Below are positions 12,101-32,299 of a DNA stretch of 64,000 bases, piece after piece. The notes below the pieces were generated by a model that worked only from the letters and a program-made list of their open reading frames with translations, had not been told where the DNA came from and searched no databases. The stretch is from Lepisosteus oculatus. Its lineage: Eukaryota; Chordata; Actinopteri; Semionotiformes; Lepisosteidae. Position 1 is the first letter of the stretch. Every line of letters begins with the position of its first letter. The position numbers were made by a program, and so were the translations under genes. The stretch covers positions 44,396,979-44,460,978 of the forward strand of contig NC_090704.1 in assembly GCF_040954835.1 (NCBI RefSeq), written 5' to 3'.

Positions 12101-14568
12101 TTCTTACGGTTCATTTTAGGCTTGAATGACCCAGTGCCCATTCCCAATAACCCAAAGGAAGATGCGTTGAGCAGTCAGTGGACCTCTCTGCAGGTAGTTC
12201 AGCTCCATCAGTGGTAAGATGGTAATGTAGGAGAAGCGTCATTTGTTGTATAAGACCTGGTGTTTTTCTTTGCCACAGGCTCCTAGTCCTGGGCTGGACC
12301 TTTTCAGCAACACACCCATGTCCACAGCTCCCCAGTCCTCGGGCTCTGCCTACCCTGCTGCCCCCAGAACCGGCTCCTACTCTTACCTCAGCCCAGCCCC
12401 CACGAACCCCAGCCTGCAGGACCTCACGATGCTGGACCTCGGGGAGCCCAGGAGGTAAAGGAAACCCCTGCCTCTCCTTGCCTTCCTCATGGTTCATACG
12501 GTGTCTGCGAGAGCCGCCATCTTCTACCAGTGACTGTACGCTGTGCGTGCAGCACACAGTTTCAAGACATTTGAGTTTTCTGTCCCTTGTTGCTGCACAC
12601 TTGAAAGTGTTCCCCTTCGCGGGCGACTCTCCTGTGTTTCTAGAATCGGTTTTATATTTTTGTTTTCTTTTCCATATCCTCAGCATGCCCGCGCCCTTGA
12701 ATCCAGGCTCCAGGTTTGGCGCGGGCGCCTCTGCCGGCCCTGTGGTTCCCACCATGCTGGGGTTCCCCGCCGCCAGCGCCACCCCGGCCCCCCTGAGCAC
12801 AGGCACCGCGGCGGCGGCCCCCTTCTCCCACTCCCTGGTGCAGGCTGCGAGCTCCTCCTCCACCCCTGGGAGCCCCCTTTTCCGCTCGCTCTCACCCATC
12901 CACCTGCCCCCCCAGAGCAGCCCCGCCAGGGGTCCCGACAGCTCCCTGGCCAGCGTGCACGTCCCTCTGGACTCCATCAAGCCCAGTGAGTCCCGCCAGC
13001 CCACCTGGCTCTGCTCCTCCGAGCTCCGTGCTGCAGGGACCGCTGCTCAAGAGGATGTTTACCGACGGGGAAAAAAATTAAACTGCCGATTATACTGTCA
13101 GCCTGCCAGTAAATAAATGTATCCCTAACGAAGAGCCCTTTGATACTGTGTGTGCTGCGTGTGACACCAGAGCACAGTCCTCACCTTCTACAGAAGGAAG
13201 CATTAGGATAAAAATGAGTCATCACGCTGATAAGTAAGCTTCAGGGAGGCAATGAGCCTGTAAATGGAATCTACTGAAAGCTCATTTAGTTCATTGAAAA
13301 TCCCAGTGCTTCTAATAATTACCAGTCCAGTTAACATAAGTGCTTTTTTTCTGCTTTAACACCGCTTCTCCTTGCGGCTCAGGTCAGGTCTTGCCGGTCA
13401 CTGCCTACGACAAGGATGGAGTCCGAGTCCTGCTGCACTTCGCCAAGGAGTGCCCCCAGGGCCGCCCCGACGTGCTCGTGCTCGTGGTCTCCATGCTGAA
13501 CACCGCCCCCCTGCCCGTAAAAAACATCGTGCTGCAGGCAGCTGTGCCCAAGGTGACCAGCACACACTCAGCCCAGATAACCTCAGCCTGAGAGTGGCTG
13601 TGAGGGGCTTCAGTTTTGTAAGAGCCTCCATGAGGCACTGTAGAACGTGCAAGATTCAAACAGCTTGAGGACACGGCAACTGTTTACAGGATGAATGCTT
13701 CTTTTTATCTATTCATTTGGATCTCGTGATGTTTTTTTTTTTTTACTTGAGGGTGCAGTAGGTTGACTAAGGCTGCTTTCTTGTTTCCACTGTATTCCAT
13801 GGCAGTCGATGAAGGTGAAGCTGCAGCCTCCCTCCGGAACAGAGCTGGCGCCTTTTAACCCCGTCCTGCCCCCATCAGCCATCACCCAAGTCATGCTGCT
13901 CGCCAACCCACTGAAGGTAGGATCGCTAGCAAATAGTAATGCTGGGCTCCAGAGTGGCTCGGGCCAGTCAAGGTATTCATGTAGAGTGCAGTAGTTCAGA
14001 CGTTGCTGGTTCCAGTCAGAGCACAGGTTAGGATGTAGCTCATTCTATCACTTGCCAGCTATGATTTCCCCAGCAGCACAAAATGAGCAGGGCTAACTCC
14101 CCAGGGCAGCGGATGGCTGACTTCCGGCGCTTTCAGGCTTTCGGTCAGAAGATGATTGTTTCTGACCAGTGACCCTTTCTGCTGGTCATCTTGTCTCTTA
14201 CGGAAGGCCTAGTCTTAAATACCTGGCAGTATCAAATTGTGTAGATACTCTATGATCCCATTGTTCTTGCTAATCCCCTATCTTACCATGAGAATCCTCT
14301 GACAAGTCTATCAGCACACTTCCCAAACACATCGGGTCTTAAATTCCTGTAAGTCCACGTTCCTATATTTGTTAGATGGGGAAATGGAGTCACTGCTTGT
14401 ATGTGTACTGCTCTTTTGGCTCACAGCAGAGATCACATGCCTGTATGTTTCTTGCAGGATAAAGTGCGACTGCGGTACAAGCTGACTTTCACCCTTGGGG
14501 ACAGGCCTTGCACTGAGGTGGGAGAAGTAGACCAGTTTCCTCCAGCTGAGAAATGGGGGAACCTATAG
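5945..14568 (+). CDS. GGA3: GGA3, ADP-ribosylation factor-binding clathrin adaptor
   Basis: GGA3 sorts cargo carrying DxxLL signals, such as mannose-6-phosphate receptors, from the trans-Golgi network to endosomes. Coding exons: 5945-5984, 7331-7415, 8140-8215, 8359-8457, 8937-9060, 9958-10061, 10486-10566, 10656-10793, 11168-11249, 11336-11452, 11670-11921, 12120-12193, 12279-12454, 12684-12985, 13383-13552, 13806-13916, 14458-14568. All phases close to 713 aa (human 723). The VHS domain is roughly residues 1-141 (ESLESWLNKATNPS, NCGRRFHNEVGKF). The ARF/ubiquitin-binding GAT domain is about 170-315 (NNNVKLLNEML, RVINSYK). A Pro-rich hinge about 316-583 has the clathrin-box-like LLDEELLSLG near 390-399. 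The gamma-ear domain is about 587-713 and ends EVGEVDQFPPAEKWGNL. Intron 8 has an apparent GC donor, and a SINE abuts the exon 5 donor. GGA3 is favoured over GGA1/2 by VHS, linker and ear wording and by synteny. Confidence 0.96.
6808..6995 (-). mobile_element. 5S-derived SINE, 5'-truncated copy
   Basis: Reading the minus strand, this holds only the 3' part of the family seen in full at 9061-9678: the CAGCCCCACC-type middle, then the shared tail, then a short (ATT)n run. It lies in GGA3 intron 1. 5' truncation is what target-primed retroposition usually leaves. Confidence 0.8.
8640..8860 (+). repeat. Intronic block, copy A (partner 10905-11070)
   Basis: The stretch around 8650-8720 (ttgttattgag, gttgttggaatt, aacgtgggtgt) recurs at 10920-10985 in another GGA3 intron, with about 85 percent identity by eye over 70 bp. 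Weaker similarity continues for another 100 bp. It is either an old dispersed repeat or a duplicated intron segment. Confidence 0.6.
9061..9678 (-). mobile_element. Full-length 5S rRNA-derived SINE (SINE3-type) with L2-like tail
   Basis: Read on the minus strand, the element starts near 9678 with a 5S-rRNA-like head: ccatatcaccctg, gaagctcagcagg, gagcctggtcagtacct, gacctcctggga. These match 5S rRNA segments in order. A body of about 400 bp follows, then a tail (gtaaagcactttgag, agaaaagcgctatataa) like the 3' end of the L2 LINE at 47.8 kb, and an (ATT)n end at 9062-9113. It fills most of GGA3 intron 5, and its tail begins at the exon 5 splice donor. About 615 bp long and apparently complete at both ends. 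Confidence 0.88.
9528..9543 (-). promoter_or_regulatory. CTCF-core-like motif inside the 5S SINE
   Basis: The minus strand reads CCAGCAGGGGGCGCTC, which fits the vertebrate CTCF core consensus as I remember it at essentially every informative position. Binding is inferred from sequence only. Equivalent positions in two other copies are 61531-61546 (CCAGTAGGGGGCGCTC) and 43442-43457 (decayed). Confidence 0.6.
10905..11070 (+). repeat. Intronic block, copy B (partner 8640-8860)
   Basis: Second copy of the GGA3 intronic block, between exons 8 and 9. The shared core is about 10920-10985, followed by a weaker match ending near the gtaccttt-like stretch. Same orientation as copy A. Confidence 0.6.
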
Positions 14569-16268
14569 CGCCCCTGAACACCTGATGACGGGGTGACCCA
14601 TGATGCCAGGCGAAGAGACAGATTGACCTTACATTGCTGGGAGAAAAATCAAAGCGTTGATGAATGTTTTCTTTAGTAGTCAAGTGCTGTTACTTTTACA
14701 CAATCCATTATCGCACACATTTTAATCACTTTCAGTTGTCAGCTGATCTTTTTTTTTTGTTTAACTCTTGCAATTCTGAATGTCCTGCCAGCCCTAGGCT
14801 GTTTCAAAGGCTGCACTTTAAGAGATGTTCCAGTATTGGGGGGGGACAACCCTGCATTTGCTACCGGTATCGCAAAGTATGTGTCTCTTCTGAAAGAGTC
14901 CGACTGTGCAAGATGTGTAGACTTAAATTATTACGCTGAAGTTGACTTGAAAAGAGCTTGATGCTTTACTGAAGGAGGAGAAGGGTAGCGTGACAGAAAC
15001 ACAGTATGCCGAAGGACAGTTCCAGCTTGTACAGCACATAAAGCCAAATGGGAAAACCAATTAGCTAATTGGAAGTGAACAGTTCTTGTATTGTTCAGTT
15101 ATTGGAGACCATGACTGATTGGGACTGCAAGAAATTCATATTTACCCTTCCCCTGCAATTACTTTATCAACCATGTCCACTTCTTTTACTCTGGTGCTCA
15201 AATAGATGGCACTAATTTTCTCTGCATTTGGGGGGTAAATAGTTCTGATGACTCAGATATGACGTCATGGCCTAATTGCTACTCTGCTTAGTGCTGTTGT
15301 CCTTTTTTATTAGATATTATTTATTCAAGGTATTTTGTAGTCCATGAAGTATTTGTACACTGGTGACTACCCAAATATTTTTGTTTTTGATGTAAATTTT
15401 AATTATTATTATTATTGTCTTACAGGTGTGGTTTATAATTCTGGATTATTTTGGTGAGAAAATATTTGGTTATTGTACCTAAAACAACCTAGAGTAAAAC
15501 AGTGTAACCTTACCCACAACACAACATAATCGTGTGTGGTTTGCAAAAGTTCATTTCTCACACTGTATTACTTTTCTGTGAGTGTAGTTACACAAAAGTA
15601 TTATTATTATTGATTGGTTTGAGATAAGGATTGATAACATTTCGCTCAAACCGGTTGTTACACTGCTGAATTTATCAAAACACTGAACAGCTCCCCACTG
15701 GCCTCTTGTTATTTTCTGTATCTCTAGGCTGCTATACTCATGTTTTTTTTTTTAAATTAGCTTTAACCTTTGCAAATCTCTAGTGGTAGAGCATGCTTAC
15801 AAAATGCAAAAGACTGCACACAGGAAGTCAGATATGGTCTTAGTATTTAGACTGGCAAGATACTGTCCAACAGCCTGAACAATCTCAAGAGAATATTCCT
15901 AATGGCTTCTGTGCTGCGTGGCTACAGCATGAGAAACGAGAGTGCGTCCCCCTCTGTGCTTTCTCTTCCCTTCATAACGTTTGCCGGCCCAGAAGCCTTT
16001 TCTTCTGTCAGCACCGATGTTAAAACTCTTTTTATGTGTTCTGTTGTATTTATTGTCTACTTCTAGAGATGTTTCTGTTCAATGTAACGTAACGTGCATC
16101 TCTCTTTAGCTAAAACCTAACAAAAGTTGTAAATATTTGAGTGTTGGAAGTTGTTTCACTGCATGAAGAATTAAAAATCTTCGTTTTAAAGCAGCCATAA
16201 CTGGGTCTCCCTGCCTACACTGTACTGGACACGTCCAAGTTTACCCTGTACCGTCCCGGAAAAATAAA
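14569..16268 (+). other. GGA3 3' UTR and poly(A) signal (AATAAA 16263-16268)
   Basis: About 1.7 kb between the GGA3 stop and an AATAAA hexamer, without another gene. No splice structure or repeat stands out apart from short ATT runs near 15405 and 15600. The next feature is the convergent NUP85 3' end only about 75 bp beyond. A long 3' UTR is an inference from the signal's position. Confidence 0.55.
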
Positions 16269-16342
16269 TAAGCCCCGTGTTCTTTTTTGCAGGCTGTAGC
16301 TTAACTCACTGGTCACAAACCAATTCTATGAAGAAAATGAGC

Positions 16343-16348
16343 TTTATT
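16343..16348 (-). terminator. Poly(A) signal (TTTATT on plus), NUP85
   Basis: Reverse complement AATAAA, 65-70 bases past the NUP85 stop codon. It gives that gene a very short 3' UTR and leaves the two convergent genes almost touching. Confidence 0.65.
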
Positions 16349-16412
16349 ATCTCGGCAGAAAAAAGGACCCATAATAAAATGTATATACACGAGTAGAGAA
16401 TTGGATCGGTTT

Positions 16413-25829
<9,417 letters not shown>

Positions 25830-27480
25830 TTCCTACCGAAAATGAAAAAAAAAAATAAACCTTTGCAAAGATGTTTCCTTCCGCAATAAGTGAATCAAAA
25901 AAAAATTCGCATGTGTAAGAAACTAAGCGCATTGAGATTTTTGTAAAAAAAACGAGACAGGACCCCATGTGCCCGGGCTTGAGCCGGACTGTCTACTCAG
26001 ATGCCTGCGTAAAATATTGTGAAAGCAAAAGTGTTGAACGCAGCTGATGGTTGTTCCTGGGTTTCATATCTTTTAAAACCGCGTTTAGGCATTTGAGTTT
26101 TTGTGTGATTTATTCACCACGAAATACGGCAGTATTTTAGACGTGGACATATTTGTTTCAAATACATACTTTTTAAAAAATATATATTTTTGTGATCATC
26201 TGTGCTGGAGGGAACCTGCTTCTCAAACGAAAGGAACTGGTCTCTCTTTTCACATGTGAACTGGAACAGAAACATAGTGGGGGGGTATTTTTAAACTGGA
26301 GATTGATTTTTTTTTAAATATAAATGATCATTTTAATGTTTGATGAAAATACAAATGGACGCATTCAATTAACTACTGGGTTTACGTTCGAAGACTACTG
26401 ATTGTGGTTCTAATGCTGATGTTTAAAAGGTCAAAGGATATGGTCGCTTACTTCTTAAATAATTATTTATTTGGATGTCCATGTGGCACAAAGCACACTT
26501 TTTCATATAATTTTGGGTCTAGCTGGTAATAAACCTGCCCCTTCGAGAGGGGAGAAAGAGAAAGGCTTTAAAACTACTTATTCAAAGATGTCATACAATG
26601 ACATAATACCTTTAACAATTCATGTTTATTTAGAAAAACGACCAACCACAAATCCTTCTCAATAAACACACCAGATACAGCATCAAACATTTAGAACTAC
26701 ATGAAACAGAAATTCTGTTGTTATTACTACTGTTGACACACTGTATAGTGTGGCTATAATAATCAGTGTTCAACGTTTAAGTGTCAAAGAGCATGGAGGA
26801 ACCACTATAAATTATGTGATATATGCATATAAGCTTCAAAAGAGTTTTGCAAGTTTGCTTTTCTTACTTTAAGAATCTAAATGTAAGGGTAAGTGGTGTA
26901 GTTATAAGATATAGGTAATTACTATTGTATGATGAAGATAGGGCCTGCCCCTGTGGTGAACCATGAGCAACTGGGGGTCAATTTCCCAGTGTCCCAGTAA
27001 ATCTTGCATTTCATATGCCTGAAATGTTGGAAAGCACAACCCAGGGTAATGTTTATTTTAAATGGCAAATTCATGAAATTATGTCATGGAATTGGAATTT
27101 TGGCATTTACAAAATAATTACTTTGTCCCGCGAAGAGTAAAGCTAATTATTAACACCTTCTTGGAAAATGTCTCTCTTTTAACTGAAAAAAAGGGTTTGA
27201 CTGTGTCTTTGTACTGTGGATAATTTGTAACTGGTGAAAAACAACCCACCACACAGGAAAACAAGATGGCTTCCACAGCCTGCTCCATCAGAATTTTCCA
27301 GAAATTGTCCTTTGGTCACCTACATTCCCAGAATACACTATAATTATGAATGTTGTTTTAAATGTCTATCCCAGAAGCCAGGGCATGAGAAAAATGTTAC
27401 TTTTCGGTCGAGTGGGATTCCTTTATGCTTCTCTCTATCCGTGTAAAACAAAACAAATTAAAAAAGATGAACATAATTTT
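25830..27480. other. Interval between NUP85 and SUMO2 start sides
   Basis: The two genes diverge from this 1.9-kb gap. The NUP85 side is AT-rich with no CpG cluster and no core motif that I can name. The middle shows no repeat family and no credible exon. Confidence 0.45.
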
Positions 27481-27725
27481 TTCGCCATGCGCGTGCACGA
27501 GCGGCGGCGCGGCGGCCAATAACGTGGATGACGTCACTCCCGCCTAGGCGAGCACGGGGAGCCGGCCCTCGTGACCGCCTCCGTCCAGTGAGCAGCGGGC
27601 GCCGCGGACGAGCAATGTCTCGTGCCCGCGCACGCCATGCCGGTTTAATGAGTCGGCGGCGAGGACGTGCGCGCTCCCGACTTACTCTTTGTGTGGCGGC
27701 GTAGAGAGACGCGGAGAGGAAAGCC
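27481..27725 (+). promoter_or_regulatory. SUMO2 CpG-rich promoter with CCAAT and CRE motifs
   Basis: An abrupt shift from AT-rich to CpG-rich sequence just before the SUMO2 ATG. It contains a CCAAT box at 27516-27520 and a perfect cAMP-response element TGACGTCA at 27529-27536, about 190 bp upstream of the start codon. CpG density continues into intron 1 to about 28.4 kb, as expected for a housekeeping CpG island. Confidence 0.7.
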
Positions 27726-30700
27726 ATGGCGGACGAAAAACCCAAGGTGAGCAAAAGAAAAAGCTGATTACGAAATGCCCGCGTCTTCCTCATACGCGTT
27801 ATTTCCTAAGTGAGATCGATTCATCGGTATCTCCGCTGACTTGTGAGCCAAGCGATCGGCGAAATCTACCGCTGGTCTAGCACCGGAAGGGATGTGAGCG
27901 AGCCTGCAGAGGCGGGCAATCAGAAAAGATCTTAACTTTTTTTTTCTTCTTTTTAGTAGTCGTTTTCTAAAATCGAGGAGTGCCCCGCTTCTGCGGCACG
28001 CCGCGGAGGGCGGCCGGGGGCCCGTCCTGGGGGCGAGGGGGCCCGGTCTGCTCTCCTTGTTTTGGGCCCAGTGTGGACCTCGCGTGTGTCGGGCTGCGCG
28101 CTCATTGGGAGTTGATGTCTTCCAAAACACCCCGGCGGCCCGGGCTGCCCGCTGATGCCCCCTCTCTCCCCCGGACCACCGCCGCCGGTGGTGTCAGGCT
28201 CGTCTTTTTCCCCTCCCCGTTCGCTTCGGGAGAGGCCGGGTTGGGATGTCTGGCGTCGGGAGAGACGGGGTGGGTTGGGGGGACGGGGGACGCACCTTCC
28301 ACTTTCCACCCGAAGTTTTGAGCCGCTTCTAAGGAAGGGCGACCTCCTCCACAACACACGGGTCGGAAGCCGGCAGTGGTAAAAAAAAAATAAAATAAAG
28401 AAGACCCTTACGGATACATCATCTGTCCCACCTCCGCTCTCTACCTGAGCAGATGATGGTGCTCACCAGATGCCCAAAGTGTAGCTCTTCCGTGCGCAGT
28501 TGGTCTCGCTGTCTGTGGGGGGGTGGGGTGGGAAGTGTAGTTGTCAGACCTTTCCCACGAGCGTGGAGATATTTTCATGGACACGAGCATGCCGACCGGT
28601 GACACAAAGGTGTGTGTTTTTTTTTAACCTGGACAACTGAAGTCATTCGTTAATGTTTACAGTACTTTTCTCAGACGCACAAAATCGCATGAGTAAGATA
28701 GTGGTTTCAAATAATAAGTAGACATTGTAGACTTATAATAAGTTGTGAACAGGAGTAAGTATTCTAATTCATAACATTTATGTGCTAACTGCAAAACATG
28801 TGGTTTTTCAGTCTCTAATCCAAGAAATATGTGGATTTTATACTTTTATACTGTGCACTTTTACGTACCCTCTGTAGAGTTAAAACCGCTAAATGTAAGC
28901 TTATTGTTGTTTAAGCGCTGGGAAAAAAAAGTTTTGTGGGTTTCCGTGTTGTGGAAGATAAGCTGTGGGGACAGTTTGCTTCACAGCCTTACCTTTAAAG
29001 TGACTGCTGTCTTATTCCATGGGACTCGGGGTTTTTGCTGGCGACAGTGCCACGCAGTGGAAGGAGAGGAGTAAGCACAGGAGCACCGATAGGAATCTGG
29101 GGGGGAACTGCGAAATGTTCCTGTAGAATTAAAGCAAGCCGTGCGTGGCTTAAAGCTTCTTACAGGCCTTGCAACCATCGTTTGGCCTTTTCTGAACAAC
29201 ATCTAGTTTATGCTCGCTGAGCCAGACTTACCGATTCCTTAATCCCTTCTTCTTAGTTCAAGCTCCCAACTCTCAGGGGTGGTTTTAGCTGAGGACACCT
29301 TGCACCGAAAGGTTTAGGTTTTGTGGTTGGCCTTCCGTGTCAATCACCTGTGCAGTGTATGTGTAGGTCTTAAACTTTTTTTTTACAAAGAAGACATGGG
29401 TGATGTGACGCGAATACACAACCCATTTATTTTCATTTTGTGTGAGCGTTTCTGTAGTGGCTTGAACGAGATGTATTCTGCAGTCCCTCTTGTTAAAGAA
29501 TATCTATCCCTGAGAACGAAATATGTGGTACATGCTAAGGTGGGGATTTGATATAGAAGCATTTCTAGTTGGCAGGAGTTTTTCATTGATCTAGAAGCAG
29601 TATAAACAACCTGGAGAAGATTCATCACAGTGTTCTTCATTAATGCATTCTTACCAGACTCCCTCAACGGGAATCCAGTCTCAGATTCCAGATGAAGAAT
29701 GTGAAGAAGGAAGACTCTTGAAGAAGTCTTATCCTGATTTTATGTTTTTCACTAAAAAAACCCAAGTTGAGCTGCAGCATCTCCTTTTTTTCCCTCTGTT
29801 GGTAGATCTGTAGACTTGAGTAATTTGCCCTGTTTGCTGCTTGAGTATATGGAGAATGCCAACCAGGGAAGAAGAAGGATAATAATGTGAAGACTCACCA
29901 GGCAGAGGCTTCCCACAGAATGAGCAGGTTCTTATTGTGTCTTGTGGCTTCTGTCCTTTAGGAAGGAGTGAAAACGGAAAACAACGACCACATTAACCTG
30001 AAGGTGGCGGGGCAGGATGGGTCCGTGGTGCAGTTTAAGATCAAGAGACACACGCCACTCAGCAAACTCATGAAAGCTTACTGCGAGAGACAGGTATGGC
30101 TGGGGAGCAGCGTGTAGGGGTGGGGACATGCACAGCCTTGGGTTGGAGGTAGGCACTCAGCTTTTAATGCCATTACTGCACATCAGACATTGGTCCCTGA
30201 CATCCTTGGGGTTTCAGTTTCCCCAGGGGCTTAAAATGCTTCAGAGCTTAATAGAATATTTTGTAAATGGTATGTATTCCTTCATTTTCAAATGCAACGG
30301 TAACATTATTATGAGTGACAAGTTACATACATGTGGGAAACATTTAGGGATTTTTATTCTTCTTTGAATGTTTTTTTATGTAAGATGCCTAAGGCACTAG
30401 AAGCTGTTCAGATAGACGGCTAAGTGTTACTGGTGTTTAATGTAAAACACCCCCTGCTTCTTAGTTCTAGGTGTGCAGGTTTACTCTGCGGAATGATGCT
30501 TTTAATCCAAACTCCTCAGAGGCTTGTCAGGCTGGTTTAGGATTATTTCCCTAGCAGCATTGCTCTATTAAGTAAAATGCGTTTATTTTGGGATGGCTTG
30601 GTGTGAATAATGTTGTTTAAATGGGCAACTACAGGGTAGCCTGATATCTGGTGATGCAAAATAACACCATACCACCCACCAAGAGGTAAAAGGTCTTTTT

Positions 30701-31692
30701 CCAAAACACAGTGTAGTAAAAACTATTTGAACAACCTGCTTGCTTTGGATGTGGGGTTGTGCATATGTGTTAGAGGGCTTCTCAGTATTTCCCTGCAGCT
30801 CTGCCTATTTTCTGGCAGACTGCTTTTGTGATCAACAGTTTGCTGACCAGCCTGGTTGATACAAGCCTGGTTGTTCCTCCTTACAGGGATTGACGATGAG
30901 GCAAATCCGATTCCGGTTTGATGGGCAGCCAATCAATGAGACAGACACGCCTGCACAGGTGAGAGCGCTGGCCACACAGATCCTGACTTGAAATGACTCT
31001 CTCGTTCCTAATGAGGGAATGAACTGCTGCCTTCTGAAATAGTGTGTTTTATCATGCACAGTGCATAACTAGGTGGAGTGTTTCTAGTGAGTCCTGTATG
31101 ATTGTTTTCCTCAAGAAGATATTAGAAATTATGGAAATAGCTGTACTGTCTTTACTATGGAGTCACTCCTGACCTTTCATCAATCTGACATGAGTTACAA
31201 TTTATGTAACAAAAAACAGATGGGGTTTATTAAATACATGTATGTGCAAAACAGTTTAGGTTTAAATGTTAGTGTTTTTTTTTTTATCCGGGAACCTGTT
31301 CTTTCCTTTAAGCTTGGAGATTTTGTCTCTTACAAGCTCACCCAAGCCACTCAGATTAATCTATATGCAGTATTCCAGTTCAGTGGCTTTGAGTTTATGG
31401 CCTACACAAACAAGCAGCTGATTTTGACATTTTTCTGACAAAATGGATGAGCAGTTGAGATACAGATGTCTCTGTTCAGCTACCCTACGTTTTCATGATT
31501 CTGACAGTCTGCAAAACGGCCCTACTAGTAGTAGTGGTACTAAATTAGCACTTCCAAGTCAGTGGAAACATTTCCTGTGTGAATTTGATCATTTCCCACA
31601 TGTAATCTTTTTTTTTTCCTCTTAAACAGTTGGAAATGGAAGATGAAGATACAATTGACGTGTTTCAGCAACAAACAGGAGGCCTCTACTAA
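27726..31692 (+). CDS. SUMO2: SUMO2, small ubiquitin-like modifier
   Basis: SUMO2 is conjugated to lysines through E1 (SAE1/UBA2) and UBC9 and can form chains. Coding exons are 27726-27746, 29962-30093, 30887-30958 and 31630-31692, giving 95 aa, the length of human SUMO2. The protein starts MADEKPK. It has the chain-forming consensus VKTE with Lys11, and the beta-grasp core VKVAGQDGS-type wording followed by [20 protein letters not shown]. It ends [12 protein letters not shown] cleavage after Gly92-Gly93 would release Leu-Tyr, where human SUMO2 has Val-Tyr. The two-residue tail separates it from SUMO3, whose tail is longer. The ATG sits in agccATGG, a good Kozak context. Intron 1 is 2.2 kb and begins in the CpG island. 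Confidence 0.97.
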
Positions 31693-32237
31693 AAGCATCT
31701 TCAAAAAAAGACCTTTCCAGATACTGTTTCTTTGCAAACTCTTCCCATTATCACCACAGGATAAATTCAGTACAGAGGTAGAGAGGTTTTCACAGTTATC
31801 TTAACTACTGTTGTATAGTGTTTTCATTCTTCTGTTTCTCTTTATGTACATAAATAACCTCACATGATGGCACACACTCTTCGAGCTATTTTGAAGTGGC
31901 CCTTCTGACATTTTTTGACCAAAATGCTGAAAGCAAAATGGGAATTTGATCCCACAATTTTGGGAATTCTGGTGGCGTCTTTCCAAAATGAACCCAGTAA
32001 GTTATTTTTTCAGCTCATTCTTTGGGAGATTGAGAATTACTGGTTTTCTGATTTATTTTTCTTTTATCATTATCAGAAGATAAATTTTATATCTTTTTTT
32101 ATTTGTAGTGATTATGTGTAGAATGAAACTTGTCTTAAGCATAGTTTGATTAGGCCATATGGTAAAAAGAAACCTGATAGTGTTTCTGAGTCAAGTCAAA
32201 CATCTGTATTGTTTAATAAATTTCTTGTTAAAATAAA
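31693..32237 (+). other. SUMO2 3' UTR with AATAAA at 32215-32220 and 32232-32237
   Basis: AT-rich sequence after the stop codon, with two close AATAAA hexamers and a third at 32273-32278. No other feature is seen. The cluster of signals fits the main 3' end of the gene. Confidence 0.6.
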
Positions 32238-32299
32238 ATGATTCTCTTTTTTAAAATTATTTTTGTCTGTCTAATAAAAGGTCAGCCAGTGATATCTGG

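Noticed and set aside
12111-13004. 297-codon open frame on the minus strand
   Set aside because: It is antisense to GGA3 exons 12-14. GC-rich, Pro/Ser-rich codons keep the opposite strand free of stops, and there is no splice or promoter context.
27953-28357. Open frames in SUMO2 intron 1
   Set aside because: CpG-island composition keeps frames open on both strands. No homology or splice pairs.
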